From Ramlibacter agri (GTDB lineage Bacteria; Pseudomonadota; Gammaproteobacteria; Burkholderiales; Burkholderiaceae_C), in NCBI RefSeq assembly GCF_012927085.1, contig NZ_JABBFX010000001.1, positions 3,534,001 to 3,598,000 of the forward strand: a stretch of 64,000 nt of DNA, given 5' to 3'. The stretch's first letter is position 1. Each line of letters opens with the position of its first letter. The notes below the pieces were generated by a model. It did no database searches. It was not told the origin of the DNA and was given only the letters and a program-made list of their open reading frames with translations. Positions 26,808 to 35,589 of this stretch are shown in pieces. The translations under genes were made by a program, and so were the position numbers.

Positions 26808-28259
26808 TCAACCGTGCTTGATCGCGACCGTCTTCAAGGTCGTGAACCCAAGCAGCGCCTCGAATCCCTTTTCCCGTCCGTAGCCCGAAGACTTCACGCC
26901 GCCGAAAGGCAGCTCCACGCCGCCGCCGGCGCCGTAGTTGTTGATGAAGACCTGGCCGCTGCGCACGCGGCGCGCCATGCGCAGCTGGCGGGCGCCATCG
27001 CGCGTCCACACGCCGGCCACCAGGCCGAACTGCGTGGCGTTGGCCAGTTCCACCGCATGGTCCTCGTCCTGGAAGCTCATGGCGGCCAGCACGGGGCCGA
27101 ACACTTCCTCCTGCGCCAGCCGGTGCGAGACCGGCACGTCGCGCAGCAGCGTGGGCGCCTGGTAGTAGCCGGTCTCCGGCGCCTCATCGACCACCTGGCC
27201 CTGGGCCACCATGGGGATGCCGGCGACCTGCGCGTCGGACAGGAAGTCCCATACGCGCTGCTGCTGCGTCTGCCGGATCAGCGGGCCGACGTCGAGGTCC
27301 ATCGCCGCCGGGCCGACGCGCAGCCGGGAGAAGGCCGCACCCAGGCGGTCCAGCAGCGGCTCGTACAGGCTGCGTTCCACCAGCAGGCGCGAGCCGGCGG
27401 AGCAGGTCTGGCCGGCGTTCTGCACGATGGCGTTGATGACGGTGGGCAGCACCTGGTCCAGGTCGGCGTCGGCGAAGACGATCTGCGGGCTCTTGCCACC
27501 CAGCTCCAGGGTCACCGGGCAGTGCCGCTCGGCGGCGACCTGCTGGATGATCGTGCCGACGCTGGGGCTGCCGGTGAAGCTGATGTGGTCGATGCCGGGG
27601 TGGCGCGCCAGCGCGTCGCCCACTTCGTGGCCGTAGCCGGTGACGATGTTGATGGCGCCGGCCGGGAAGCCCACTTCGGCGGCCAGCTGCGCCACGCGGA
27701 GCAGCGACAGGCAGGCGTCTTCGGACGGCTTGACCACGCAGGCATTGCCCGCGGCCAGCGCGCCGCCGACGCTGCGGCCGAAGATCTGCATCGGGTAGTT
27801 CCAGGGGATGACGTGGCCGGTGACGCCGTGCGGCTCGCGCCACGTGAGCACCGTGTAGCCTTCCTGGTAGGGCAGGGTGTCGCCGTGCAGCTTGTCGCAG
27901 GCGCCGGCGTAGAACTCGAAGTAACGCGCCAGCGCCGCGGCGTCGGCCTTGGCCTGCCTGGTCGGCTTGCCGCAATCGCGCTGCTCGATGGCGGCCAGTT
28001 CGTCGGCATGCTCGGCCACCTTCATCGACAGGCGCATCAGCAGGCGCCCGCGCTCCGCCGCGCTCAGCTTGCTCCAGACCTTCTCGTAGCAGTGGCGCGC
28101 GGCCTGCACGGCGGCGTCGACGTCTTCAGCCGTTCCGCGCTGGATGCTGTCGTAAACCTGGCCGTCGGACGGGTCGATGACGGGCAGGGTGCGCTCGGAG
28201 GCGGAGCGCACGGAGGCGTTGGCGATGTAGTGGAGCTGCATGGGCGCATTTTGCGCCAC
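26808..28259 (-). CDS. NAD(P)-dependent aldehyde dehydrogenase
   Basis: A 483-residue ALDH. The general base Glu252 is in LELGGKSP, the nucleophile Cys286 in NAGQTCSAGSR, and Rossmann and oxyanion segments include VIPWNYPMQIFGRSVGGAL and the C-terminal PFGGVKSSGYGRE. The family oxidises aldehydes to carboxylates; the closest style is betaine/aminobutyraldehyde dehydrogenases, but the substrate is open. A strong AAGGAG (28264-28269) lies 4 bases before the GTG at 28259 and supports that start over the ATG at 28241. It follows the PF10118 hydrolase gene at 13 bases. Confidence 0.93.
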   Translation of the reverse strand: MAQNAPMQLHYIANASVRSASERTLPVIDPSDGQVYDSIQRGTAEDVDAAVQAARHCYEKVWSKLSAAERGRLLMRLSMKVAEHADELAAIEQRDCGKPTRQAKADAAALARYFEFYAGACDKLHGDTLPYQEGYTVLTWREPHGVTGHVIPWNYPMQIFGRSVGGALAAGNACVVKPSEDACLSLLRVAQLAAEVGFPAGAINIVTGYGHEVGDALARHPGIDHISFTGSPSVGTIIQQVAAERHCPVTLELGGKSPQIVFADADLDQVLPTVINAIVQNAGQTCSAGSRLLVERSLYEPLLDRLGAAFSRLRVGPAAMDLDVGPLIRQTQQQRVWDFLSDAQVAGIPMVAQGQVVDEAPETGYYQAPTLLRDVPVSHRLAQEEVFGPVLAAMSFQDEDHAVELANATQFGLVAGVWTRDGARQLRMARRVRSGQVFINNYGAGGGVELPFGGVKSSGYGREKGFEALLGFTTLKTVAIKHG

Positions 28260-28272
28260 GCGGCTCCTTCCT

Positions 28273-29091
28273 TCAGCCGCGTACGGGAATGAACTGCGCC
28301 GCGTTCGCCGCCAGCCACTGCGGCCCCAATTCGCTTTCCAACTGCAGCGGATGGAAGTCGGCGCGGAAATACTGCCGCCACGGCTTGTAGGTGAGGCGCA
28401 CCAGGCCCTGCTTGCCGAACAGGCTCGTCCACGCGCTCTTCCACGTGCTCCACTTCCACAGCGTGCCGTCGTGGCGCAGGTTGTTCACGGTCTGCCGCAC
28501 CGCGTCGGCCAGGAACACCGTGGTGATGCGCTTCATCCACTTGATGCGCCATTCCTCGTTGCCGCCCAGCGCGCGGTACAGGTCGAAGGCCACGCACTTG
28601 TGCTCCGACTCCTCGGCGGAGTGCCACAGCCACAGCGTGCGAAGGCGTGCGTCGGTGTCGCCCAGGAACTCGGGGCAGGCGAGCATGTAGTCGGCGAGGA
28701 TGGCCGTGAAGTGCTCGTTGGCGGCGGTGGCGGCCAGCCAGTGGCGCGGCTCGACGCCCTCCAGCAACTTCAGCCGTCCCTGCGCGCGCGGGCCCCATTC
28801 GTTCTTCAGGCCCAGCTTGTCGAGGTGCTCGTTGTAGAGGGCATGCAGGCGGCGATGGGTGGCTTCCTGGCCGATGAAGCCCTGGACGTCGGCCTGGTAC
28901 TTCACCTGCAACTCCGGCGGCAGCGCCTTGAAGCCGTTGCGCACCGAGTCGATGAAGAACTGCTCCCCCACCGGGAAGCTCATGGAAAGCGCGTTGAACA
29001 GCGCGGTGCGGAAGGCATCGCCGCCGCACCAGTGGCGCGCGATCGGGGCTTCCATGTCGACCAGGAGGCGGCGGACGACGAGATCGGTCAT
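28273..29091 (-). CDS. Predicted metal-dependent hydrolase (PF10118)
   Basis: A 272-residue protein of the PF10118 family: conserved GEQFFIDSVRNG, QEATHRRLHALYN, NEHFTAILADYML and WHSAEESEHKCVAFDLY segments supply His and Glu residues that resemble a di-metal helical bundle. Its chemistry is uncharacterised. It is the first gene after the divergent TetR regulator, with a promoter whose -35 box lies inside the operator. It probably acts in the same pathway as the aldehyde dehydrogenase that follows, likely on a hydrophobic compound, by context only. Confidence 0.85.
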   Translation of the reverse strand: MTDLVVRRLLVDMEAPIARHWCGGDAFRTALFNALSMSFPVGEQFFIDSVRNGFKALPPELQVKYQADVQGFIGQEATHRRLHALYNEHLDKLGLKNEWGPRAQGRLKLLEGVEPRHWLAATAANEHFTAILADYMLACPEFLGDTDARLRTLWLWHSAEESEHKCVAFDLYRALGGNEEWRIKWMKRITTVFLADAVRQTVNNLRHDGTLWKWSTWKSAWTSLFGKQGLVRLTYKPWRQYFRADFHPLQLESELGPQWLAANAAQFIPVRG

Positions 29092-29150
29092 GATGGAGGT
29101 GTCCCCGCAAAAGGAGAGTACGAGTGCGTACCATGGTGGCAGCGCCGCCC

Positions 29151-29166
29151 GGTACTGTCAAGTACC
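29151..29166. promoter_or_regulatory. Perfect palindromic operator overlapping a leftward -35 box
   Basis: GGTACT-GTCA-AGTACC is a perfect 6+4+6 inverted repeat between the divergent TetR and hydrolase genes. On the minus strand its centre reads TTGACA, a consensus -35; 17 bases on is CACCAT (weak -10). A repressor bound here would block the hydrolase/aldehyde-dehydrogenase promoter directly. Confidence 0.6.
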
Positions 29167-29177
29167 ATCATGTCCCG

Positions 29178-29765
29178 ATGACCGAGTACATCCTGGCCGA
29201 GAGCAACGTCCACCAGCACCGCGGCCGGCTGCTGGAAGGCATGGCGCGCGCGGTGGCCGCCAAGGGCTACGCCGACACGACGATCGCCGACATCGTGCGG
29301 GAGGCGAGCGTTTCGCGCCGGACCTTCTACGAGCATTTCTCGACCAAGGCGGGCTGCCTGATCGCGCTGTATGGCGCGGCCAGCCACAACGCGCTGAAGG
29401 TGCTGCGCCAGGCGATCGACCCGGCGCACGACTGGCAGTCGCAGGTGGAGAACGCCAACGCCGCCTATTTCGGCGCGCTGGCGGCCAACCCGGTGCTGCT
29501 GCGCACGCTGTACATCGAGATCCTGGGCCTGGGCGCCGAAGGCCTGGCGGCACGGCGGCGCGTCAACCAGGAGATCGCCGACCTGATCATGGACGTGGTG
29601 AAGGACGGCCACGGCAGCCCGCTGCCGCCGCAGATGGCGATGGCCATCGTCGGCGGCATCAACGAACTGGTATTGCAGTACATCGAGCAGGACCGCGTGG
29701 CGGCGCTGCTGGAACTGGTGGGGCCGGCGAGCCGGATGGTGCGGGCGATCGCGGCCGCAGTCTGA
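29178..29765 (+). CDS. TetR/AcrR-family transcriptional regulator
   Basis: About 195 residues. The N-terminal helix-turn-helix reads TIADIVREASVSRRTFYEHFSTKAG; the rest is an all-helical ligand domain. It likely represses the divergent hydrolase/aldehyde-dehydrogenase genes through the palindrome at 29151-29166. I prefer the ATG at 29178, which keeps the operator outside the gene and fits the family length; a GTG at 29124 with an AAGGAG site 7 bases before it is a real alternative and would put the operator inside the coding sequence. Confidence 0.9.
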   Translation: MTEYILAESNVHQHRGRLLEGMARAVAAKGYADTTIADIVREASVSRRTFYEHFSTKAGCLIALYGAASHNALKVLRQAIDPAHDWQSQVENANAAYFGALAANPVLLRTLYIEILGLGAEGLAARRRVNQEIADLIMDVVKDGHGSPLPPQMAMAIVGGINELVLQYIEQDRVAALLELVGPASRMVRAIAAAV

Positions 29766-29771
29766 AAGGAC

Positions 29772-29793
29772 AAAGCGGCCTCGCGGCCGCTTT
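29772..29793. terminator. Bidirectional terminator between tetR and hppA
   Basis: A perfect 9-bp stem AAAGCGGCC/GGCCGCTTT (29772-29780, 29785-29793; loop TCGC) 6 bases after the TetR stop, with short T runs on both strands. It serves the convergent regulator and hppA genes. Confidence 0.75.
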
Positions 29794-29797
29794 GCAC

Positions 29798-29832
29798 TTG
29801 GGAGCCCTGGGTTCCCGCCTGCGCGGGAACGA
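29798..29832. repeat. Short palindromic repeat unit (copy with 62756-62790)
   Basis: TTGGGAGCCCTGG followed by a GTTCCCGC/GCGGGAAC palindrome (29811-29818 with 29823-29830). Essentially the same unit recurs at 62756-62790 with compensatory changes that keep the stem. Intergenic REP-like element. Confidence 0.75.
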
Positions 29833-29839
29833 CGACGGC

Positions 29840-31909
29840 CTAGCTGTGGAACTTCACCACCAGCGGCACGATCAGCAGCGCCACGATGTTGATGATCTTG
29901 ATCAGCGGGTTCACCGCCGGGCCGGCCGTGTCCTTGTAGGGGTCGCCCACGGTGTCGCCGGTCACCGCCGCCTTGTGCGCGTCGCTGCCCTTGCCGCCGT
30001 GGTGGCCGTCTTCGATGTACTTCTTGGCGTTGTCCCAGGCACCCCCACCGGTGCACATGGAGATCGCCACGAACAGGCCGGTGACGATGGTGCCCATGAG
30101 CAGGCCGCCCAGCGCCTTGGGCCCAAGCAGCAGGCCCACCAGGATGGGCACCACCACGGGCAGCAGCGAGGGGATCATCATTTCCTTGATCGCGGCCTTG
30201 GTCAGCATGTCCACCGCGACGCCGTATTCGGGCTTGGCGGTGCCTTCCATGATGCCCTTGATCTCGCGGAACTGGCGCCGCACTTCCACCACCACCGAGC
30301 CCGCCGCGCGGCCGACGGCTTCCATCGCCATGGCGCCGAACAGGTAGGGGATCAGGCCGCCGATGAACAGGCCGATGATCACCATCGGATCGCTCAGGTC
30401 GAAGCGGATCTGCTGGCCCAGCGTTTCCAGCTTGTGCGTGTAGTCGGCGAACAGCACCAGTGCGGCGAGGCCGGCGGAGCCGATCGCGTAGCCCTTGGTC
30501 ACGGCCTTGGTGGTGTTGCCCACCGCATCCAGCGGGTCGGTGATGTCACGCACCGAGGAGGGCAGGTCCGACATCTCGGCGATGCCGCCGGCGTTGTCCG
30601 TGATCGGGCCGTAGGCGTCCAGGGCGACCACGATGCCGGCCATCGACAGCATCGAGGTGGCGGCGACGGCGATGCCGTACAGGCCGGCCAGCGCATACGC
30701 CACGAAGATGGCCACGCAGACGAAGAGCACCGGCCAGGCCGTCGACTTCATGGACACGCCGAGGCCGGCGATGATGTTGGTGCCATGGCCGGTGGTGGAG
30801 GCCTGCGCGATGTGCTGGACCGGGTGGTACTGGGTGCCGGTGTAGTACTCGGTGACCCACACCAGGATGCCGGTGAGCGCCAGGCCGACGACGCAGGCGC
30901 CGAACAGCTTCATCTGCGCGCCGGTGCCGCCCAGGGCGTTGTCGGGCATCAGCCACCTGGTGACGAAGAAGAAGGCGATCAGCGACAGCACGCCGGCCAC
31001 GATCAGGCCCTTGTACAGCGCCGGCATCACGTTCTTCATGCCGGGCGAGGCCTTCACGAAGAAGCAGCCGATGATCGACGCGATGATCGACACGGCGCCC
31101 AGCGCCAGCGGGTACAGCACTGCGTTGACCGGCGCGGCGGCGATGAGCAGCGAGCCCAGCACCATCGTGGCGATCAAGGTCACCGCGTAGGTCTCGAACA
31201 GGTCGGCGGCCATGCCGGCGCAGTCACCGACGTTGTCGCCGACGTTGTCGGCGATCACGGCGGGGTTGCGCGGGTCGTCCTCGGGGATGCCCGCTTCCAC
31301 CTTGCCCACCAGGTCGGCGCCGACGTCGGCGCCCTTGGTGAAGATGCCGCCGCCCAGGCGCGCGAAGATGGAGATCAGCGAGGCGCCGAAGGCGAAGCCG
31401 ATCAGCGGGTTGAGCAGGGTCGCCAGGTGCTTGTCCGGCGTCAGCTGGCCGTTGCCGGCCAGGAACCAGTAGAAGCCGGTGACGCCGATCAGGCCGAGGC
31501 CCACGACCAGCATGCCGGTGATGGCGCCGCCGCGGAAGGCGACGTCCAGCGCCGGCCCGATGCCGGTGGTGGCGGCCTGCGCGGTGCGCACGTTGGCGCG
31601 CACCGAGACGTTCATGCCGATGAAGCCGCAGGCCCCGGAGAGCACCGCACCGACGACGAAGCCGATGGCCGTGGTCATGTCGAGGAAGATGCCGATCAGG
31701 ATGGCCAGCACCACGCCGACGATGGCGATGATGCGGTACTGCCGCGCGAGGTACGCGGCCGCGCCGGCCTGGACGGCCGCCGCGATTTCCTGCATCCGGG
31801 GATTGCCCGCGTCCTTGGATAGGATCCAGCTGCGAGCCCAGAAACCATACACAACGGCCGCGAGGCCGCAGACGAGCGCCAATATCAGCGCCGTCGAGTT
31901 GCCAGTCAT
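29840..31909 (-). CDS. hppA: Membrane H+-translocating pyrophosphatase, K+-independent type
   Basis: A 689-residue polytopic (about 16 helices) pump. Substrate-binding motifs are intact: [20 protein letters not shown] (186-205) and the Asp-rich [19 protein letters not shown] (211-229). Position 468, in GNTTKA, is Lys rather than Ala, the diagnostic difference for K+-independent H+-PPases. It hydrolyses pyrophosphate and exports protons. It is divergent from the soluble pyrophosphatase ppa across a 235-base gap. The chain ends at the expected membrane helix. Confidence 0.97.
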   Translation of the reverse strand: MTGNSTALILALVCGLAAVVYGFWARSWILSKDAGNPRMQEIAAAVQAGAAAYLARQYRIIAIVGVVLAILIGIFLDMTTAIGFVVGAVLSGACGFIGMNVSVRANVRTAQAATTGIGPALDVAFRGGAITGMLVVGLGLIGVTGFYWFLAGNGQLTPDKHLATLLNPLIGFAFGASLISIFARLGGGIFTKGADVGADLVGKVEAGIPEDDPRNPAVIADNVGDNVGDCAGMAADLFETYAVTLIATMVLGSLLIAAAPVNAVLYPLALGAVSIIASIIGCFFVKASPGMKNVMPALYKGLIVAGVLSLIAFFFVTRWLMPDNALGGTGAQMKLFGACVVGLALTGILVWVTEYYTGTQYHPVQHIAQASTTGHGTNIIAGLGVSMKSTAWPVLFVCVAIFVAYALAGLYGIAVAATSMLSMAGIVVALDAYGPITDNAGGIAEMSDLPSSVRDITDPLDAVGNTTKAVTKGYAIGSAGLAALVLFADYTHKLETLGQQIRFDLSDPMVIIGLFIGGLIPYLFGAMAMEAVGRAAGSVVVEVRRQFREIKGIMEGTAKPEYGVAVDMLTKAAIKEMMIPSLLPVVVPILVGLLLGPKALGGLLMGTIVTGLFVAISMCTGGGAWDNAKKYIEDGHHGGKGSDAHKAAVTGDTVGDPYKDTAGPAVNPLIKIINIVALLIVPLVVKFHS

Positions 31910-32144
31910 CTGTTTCTCCTGTCGTGTGCGCTAGGTAGTCTTCGAGGAGGCGCCAACGCCGCGGTGCCCCCGCTGCGTTGCTTCCTCGTGACTCCTCCGT
32001 GAAGCAGGAGACGATTGGCCAACCGGATGACTATATAGGGCATTGCCGTGACGGCTCCATGTCGTCCGGCGGAATGCGGCCTCCAGCCAACTAAAATCAG
32101 GGTTTGTCCCGAGCCTTGCTACTTTCTTTCCTTTAAGCAGAAAC
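31910..32144. promoter_or_regulatory. 235-base divergent promoter region between hppA and ppa
   Basis: The longest gene-free interval in the window. It should hold promoters for both pyrophosphatases. I see a local inverted repeat around GGAGGCGCC and AT-richer patches (GACTATATAGGG at about 32030; CTACTTTCTTTCC before ppa) but no convincing -35/-10 pair or operator. Confidence 0.45.
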
Positions 32145-32687
32145 ATGTCCCTCGACCTCGTCACCCCCGGCAAGAACGTTCCCGACGCCTTCAACGTGAT
32201 CATCGAGATCCCGATGAACGCGGACCCCGTGAAGTACGAGGTGGACAAGGAAACCGGCGCCATCTTCGTGGACCGCTTCATGTCCACGGCCATGCACTAC
32301 CCCACCAACTACGGCTACGTGCCCAAGACCATCAGCGGCGACGGCGACCCGGTGGACGTGCTGGTGATCACCCCGGTGCCCCTGATCCCCGGCGTGGTGG
32401 TGCCCTGCCGCCCGATCGGCATCCTGAAGATGCAGGACGAAGCCGGCGACGACGGCAAGGTGCTGGCCGTGCCCGTCGACAAGATCCTGTCCATCTACAC
32501 CCAGTGGCAGAAGCCGGAAGACCTGAACCCGATGCGCCTGAAGACCATCGCCCACTTCTTCGAGCACTACAAGGACCTCGAACCCGGCAAGTGGGTCAAG
32601 GTGCTGGGCTGGGAAGGCCCCGAGAGCGCCAAGCAGGAAGTGCTGCAGGGCATCGAGGCCTACAAGAAGGCCAACCCGAACGGGTGA
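32145..32687 (+). CDS. ppa: Soluble inorganic pyrophosphatase (family I)
   Basis: A 180-residue family I pyrophosphatase. The catalytic signature DGDPVDVLV is at about residues 65-73, with the preceding [10 protein letters not shown] and [19 protein letters not shown] near the end. It hydrolyses pyrophosphate in the cytoplasm to pull biosynthetic reactions forward. It is divergent from hppA. Its TGA abuts the TGA of the last capsule-operon gene on the other strand with no base between them and no terminator visible. Confidence 0.97.
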   Translation: MSLDLVTPGKNVPDAFNVIIEIPMNADPVKYEVDKETGAIFVDRFMSTAMHYPTNYGYVPKTISGDGDPVDVLVITPVPLIPGVVVPCRPIGILKMQDEAGDDGKVLAVPVDKILSIYTQWQKPEDLNPMRLKTIAHFFEHYKDLEPGKWVKVLGWEGPESAKQEVLQGIEAYKKANPNG

Positions 32688-33860
32688 TCAGCCGAACGGC
32701 CGCAGCGTCCGGAAGTCCGTGACGCTCGCCAGGTGCGCGAAGCGCTGCTCCAGCGTCTTCGCGCCGGCCGTGATCCGGAAATAGTCGTAGTCGACCGGCC
32801 GCGGCGCGGCCATCAGGTACTGGAAATGCATCCGGAACTTGTCCCGCCGCAGCGCCCGGTAGGACGGCGCATCGAACATCTCCGCGAAGCGCGGGGACAG
32901 CAGCTTCGTGCGCGCCTCTGCTCCCGGAGGCGGGCACAGCGCGAAGCAGCTGGCATCCGGCGGGGCCGAGAAATCGACCCAGTGCAGGTCGCTGGCACGC
33001 CCCAGTTCGGCCAGTTCGTCCCGGAAGCGCAGGGCCTGCGGGAGGGTCGCCAGCAGGGGAATGCATTGCCCCAGCGTCAGCAGCGACAGCGTGGCCCGGT
33101 GCGGCTTGCCTTCCAGCAGGCGCAGCGCCCGCACCACCAGCAGGGCGGCCATGATCGCCCCCGAGCTGTGGCCGACCACCAGCACCTCGTCGTCCTCGCC
33201 GTCGCGCAGTTGCGCGGCCAGCTTGCGGGCCTGCGCGTCCAGCGCCGCTTCCAGGTCGGGCGTCCGGCCCAAGGCCTGCTTGCGCGTGAAGGCGTAGCTG
33301 CGCATCAGCCAGTACATGTTGAAGCGTTCGTCCATGCGCCGCTCGAACCAGGCCAGGGCGAGCAGCACGAGCGCCACGGCCGGCCAGGCCGTCCATGCCT
33401 GCCCGGTGAACGTCCAGGCGCCCCACGCCGCCAGCCCGCCGAGCAGCGGCGCGCCGAGCAGCAGCACGCACAGCACCACGAACGGGATGAACAGCGCCAC
33501 CGCCGGCGGCCAGCACTGCTTGAACATGCGCCACAGCGAACCGTGGCGCAGGTTGAAGAGGCTTGCGACCAGCATGTCGCGCCACAGCTGCAGCTTGCCG
33601 CGCGGCCAGTGCGCGCGCACCACGTGGTCCCAGCGGACGAATTCGTAGTGCGTGCGGATGGCCGCGCCGTCCTCTTCGGCGGCCACGCTCCAGGCCGCGT
33701 TGCCGTCGGCCAGGCGCTTGCGCGCGCCCACCTCCAGCGGCAGGCCGCCGGCGCGCTCCTGCGCCGCCGCTTCGTCGCGGTACAGCGCGTGGTAGTGGGC
33801 GGCGCCCTTGGGGTCGAAGCCGCTGACGTAGAACACGCTGCGGCGCTGGACGGGGCGCAT
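32688..33860 (-). CDS. Membrane-embedded serine hydrolase-like protein A
   Basis: A 390-residue protein paralogous to the one at 35586-36689. The start is VFYVSGFDPKGAAHYHALY; two hydrophobic segments lie at about 117-142 and 157-172; then VVGHSSGA gives a GXSXG nucleophile elbow with Ser232; LHWVDFSAPPD (Asp296) and RMHFQYL (His345) are candidate triad partners. This suggests an alpha/beta-hydrolase with an inserted membrane hairpin, acting on a lipid or ester at the inner membrane. It is the last gene of the capsule operon, starting TGATG on the small membrane-protein gene. Substrate unknown; no named homologue is recognised. Confidence 0.75.
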   Translation of the reverse strand: MRPVQRRSVFYVSGFDPKGAAHYHALYRDEAAAQERAGGLPLEVGARKRLADGNAAWSVAAEEDGAAIRTHYEFVRWDHVVRAHWPRGKLQLWRDMLVASLFNLRHGSLWRMFKQCWPPAVALFIPFVVLCVLLLGAPLLGGLAAWGAWTFTGQAWTAWPAVALVLLALAWFERRMDERFNMYWLMRSYAFTRKQALGRTPDLEAALDAQARKLAAQLRDGEDDEVLVVGHSSGAIMAALLVVRALRLLEGKPHRATLSLLTLGQCIPLLATLPQALRFRDELAELGRASDLHWVDFSAPPDASCFALCPPPGAEARTKLLSPRFAEMFDAPSYRALRRDKFRMHFQYLMAAPRPVDYDYFRITAGAKTLEQRFAHLASVTDFRTLRPFG

Positions 33861-34207
33861 CAGAAGATCGTCTGCTTCTGCAGGCCCTTCTGCAGCACCA
33901 GGTCCACCACCGGCTGTTCGCGCTTGTTGGCGCGCCGGCAGTGGTCCTGCTGGAAGTGGTCGGTAGCCCGGATCACCCAGCGCGCCCAGCGCTTCTCCTC
34001 GCGCACGCGCCATGCGTGCGAGGAGACGCTCTCCCAGGCGTAGCCATTGAAGACGGTCGCATTGACGAAGTGGTCCAGCGCCCGCACGCCGGCGCGCCCG
34101 CGCGCGTTGGGCCCGGTGAAGCCGACCACCACGAGGATCAGGTAGCCCAGCATCGCCAGCGGCACCACGATGGACATGAGCAGGAAACCGGCCATGCGCT
34201 CCTTCAT
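33860..34207 (-). CDS. Small membrane protein of unknown function
   Basis: A 115-residue protein with one or two N-terminal membrane segments (about 5-30, FLLMSIVVPLAMLGYLILVVVGF) and a basic soluble part. It starts ATGA on the P450 stop and its own stop overlaps the start of hydrolase A by one base, so it belongs to the same unit. A role as partner or scaffold of the P450 or hydrolases is conjecture. Confidence 0.65.
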   Translation of the reverse strand: MKERMAGFLLMSIVVPLAMLGYLILVVVGFTGPNARGRAGVRALDHFVNATVFNGYAWESVSSHAWRVREEKRWARWVIRATDHFQQDHCRRANKREQPVVDLVLQKGLQKQTIF

Positions 34208-35589
34208 GCCGTCGCCCTCCGCCGCAGGACCAGCCGCACGCCGTTGGCCGAGCGGATGGTGAGGCGCCCCACGGGTTGCGGCACGTGGCCCGGCACCGGC
34301 TCGAGCCGCCAGTGCCGCACGATGCTGGAAAGGATCAGCGCCGCTTCCTGCAAGGCGAAGGCGGCGCCCAGGCAGACGCGCGGTCCCATGCCGAAGGGCA
34401 GGTAAGCCCGCTTCAGCGGCTCGCGTGCCGCGTCGTTGTCGTAGCGGTCCGGGTCGAAGGCATCCGGCTCGGCCCACCACTGGCGGTGGCGGTGGATCAG
34501 CCAGGGCGACACGACCACGGTGGCGCCGGCGGGCACCTGCTTGTCGCGCATGGGGCAGCCGCCGGCGGACTGGCGAGCGAAGAAGCCCACCGGCGGGAAC
34601 AGGCGCAGGGTTTCGCGGAACACGTTCCAGGTGAGGGTGAGTTGCTTCATGTCGGTGGACTCCGGCTGGCGCTCGCCCAGCTGCGCTGAGGCCTCGGCGT
34701 GCATGCGATCCTGGATGGCGGGCGCATGCGCGAGCAGGTAGGACGCCCAGCCCAGGGCGCTCGCCGAGGTCTCGTGGCCGGCCAGGAACAGCATCGCGAC
34801 CTGGTTCACCAGCTCGTCGAAGTCGAAGGGCGCGCCGGTCTGCGGGTCGCGCGCGTCGAGGAAGGCCGACAGGATGTCGGCCTGCGGGTGGGGAAGGCCC
34901 GCCTGGTATGCCTCGTAGCGCGGGCGCACCAGCTTTTCCAGCAGGCCGCGGATTTCCTGCGCGGCGCGGCGGCTGCGCCACGTGTCCCAGGGCCAGGTGA
35001 GCCAGCGCAGGCCGAACAGGGCCGGCAGCATCAGCCGCGGCGCCAGCGCCTGGTAGCGGGCGAAGGCGTCGAACACGCGGTGCGCGTCGGCGCCCTCCAG
35101 CGGCAGCGAGAAGATGGTGCGGAAGATGATGTCGGCGGTGACATGGGTCATCTCCATTTCCATGTCGTGCTCGGCGCCGTCGGGCAGCGCCTGCAGCCTT
35201 TGCAGCAGCGCCTGCGTGGCTTCGCGCATGCGCGGGAAGGCGACCTGCAGCCGCGCCTGCGCGAAGGCCGGGTCCATCATCGCGCGCTGGCGCTGCCACT
35301 GCGCGCCGTTGGTGGTGAATATGCTTTCTCCCAGCAGCGGCGCCAGCGCCTCGGCCAGCAGCGGGCTCTTGGGGAAGTCCGCGGCCTGTTCGCCCAGCAC
35401 CTGCTTCACGAGGGCCGGCTCGTTGACCATGTACAGGTCGACGCCGGGCAGGTGCACTTCGCCCATCTGCATGGAGTAGCTGCGCTCGTACAGCGTGTCC
35501 AGCCAGGAGCGGCGGGCGCTGAAGAACAGCAGCGCCTTCGAGGCGCGCGAGGCGCGCGGGCGGGGGTAGGCGGGGCAGAAGTGGGTCAT
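34204..35589 (-). CDS. Cytochrome P450
   Basis: A complete 461-residue P450: I-helix oxygen-activation motif AGHET (270-274), the ExxR motif Glu326/Arg329 (FRETLRL), and the haem loop FGMGPRVCLG with ligand Cys406. The I-helix and C-terminal style recall CYP4/CYP102-like fatty-acid or alkane hydroxylases, but the substrate is inferred only. No ferredoxin or reductase gene is nearby, so electrons come from partners elsewhere. It overlaps by four bases with hydrolase B upstream and the small membrane protein downstream, inside a capsule operon, which is unusual. Confidence 0.95.
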   Translation of the reverse strand: MTHFCPAYPRPRASRASKALLFFSARRSWLDTLYERSYSMQMGEVHLPGVDLYMVNEPALVKQVLGEQAADFPKSPLLAEALAPLLGESIFTTNGAQWQRQRAMMDPAFAQARLQVAFPRMREATQALLQRLQALPDGAEHDMEMEMTHVTADIIFRTIFSLPLEGADAHRVFDAFARYQALAPRLMLPALFGLRWLTWPWDTWRSRRAAQEIRGLLEKLVRPRYEAYQAGLPHPQADILSAFLDARDPQTGAPFDFDELVNQVAMLFLAGHETSASALGWASYLLAHAPAIQDRMHAEASAQLGERQPESTDMKQLTLTWNVFRETLRLFPPVGFFARQSAGGCPMRDKQVPAGATVVVSPWLIHRHRQWWAEPDAFDPDRYDNDAAREPLKRAYLPFGMGPRVCLGAAFALQEAALILSSIVRHWRLEPVPGHVPQPVGRLTIRSANGVRLVLRRRATA

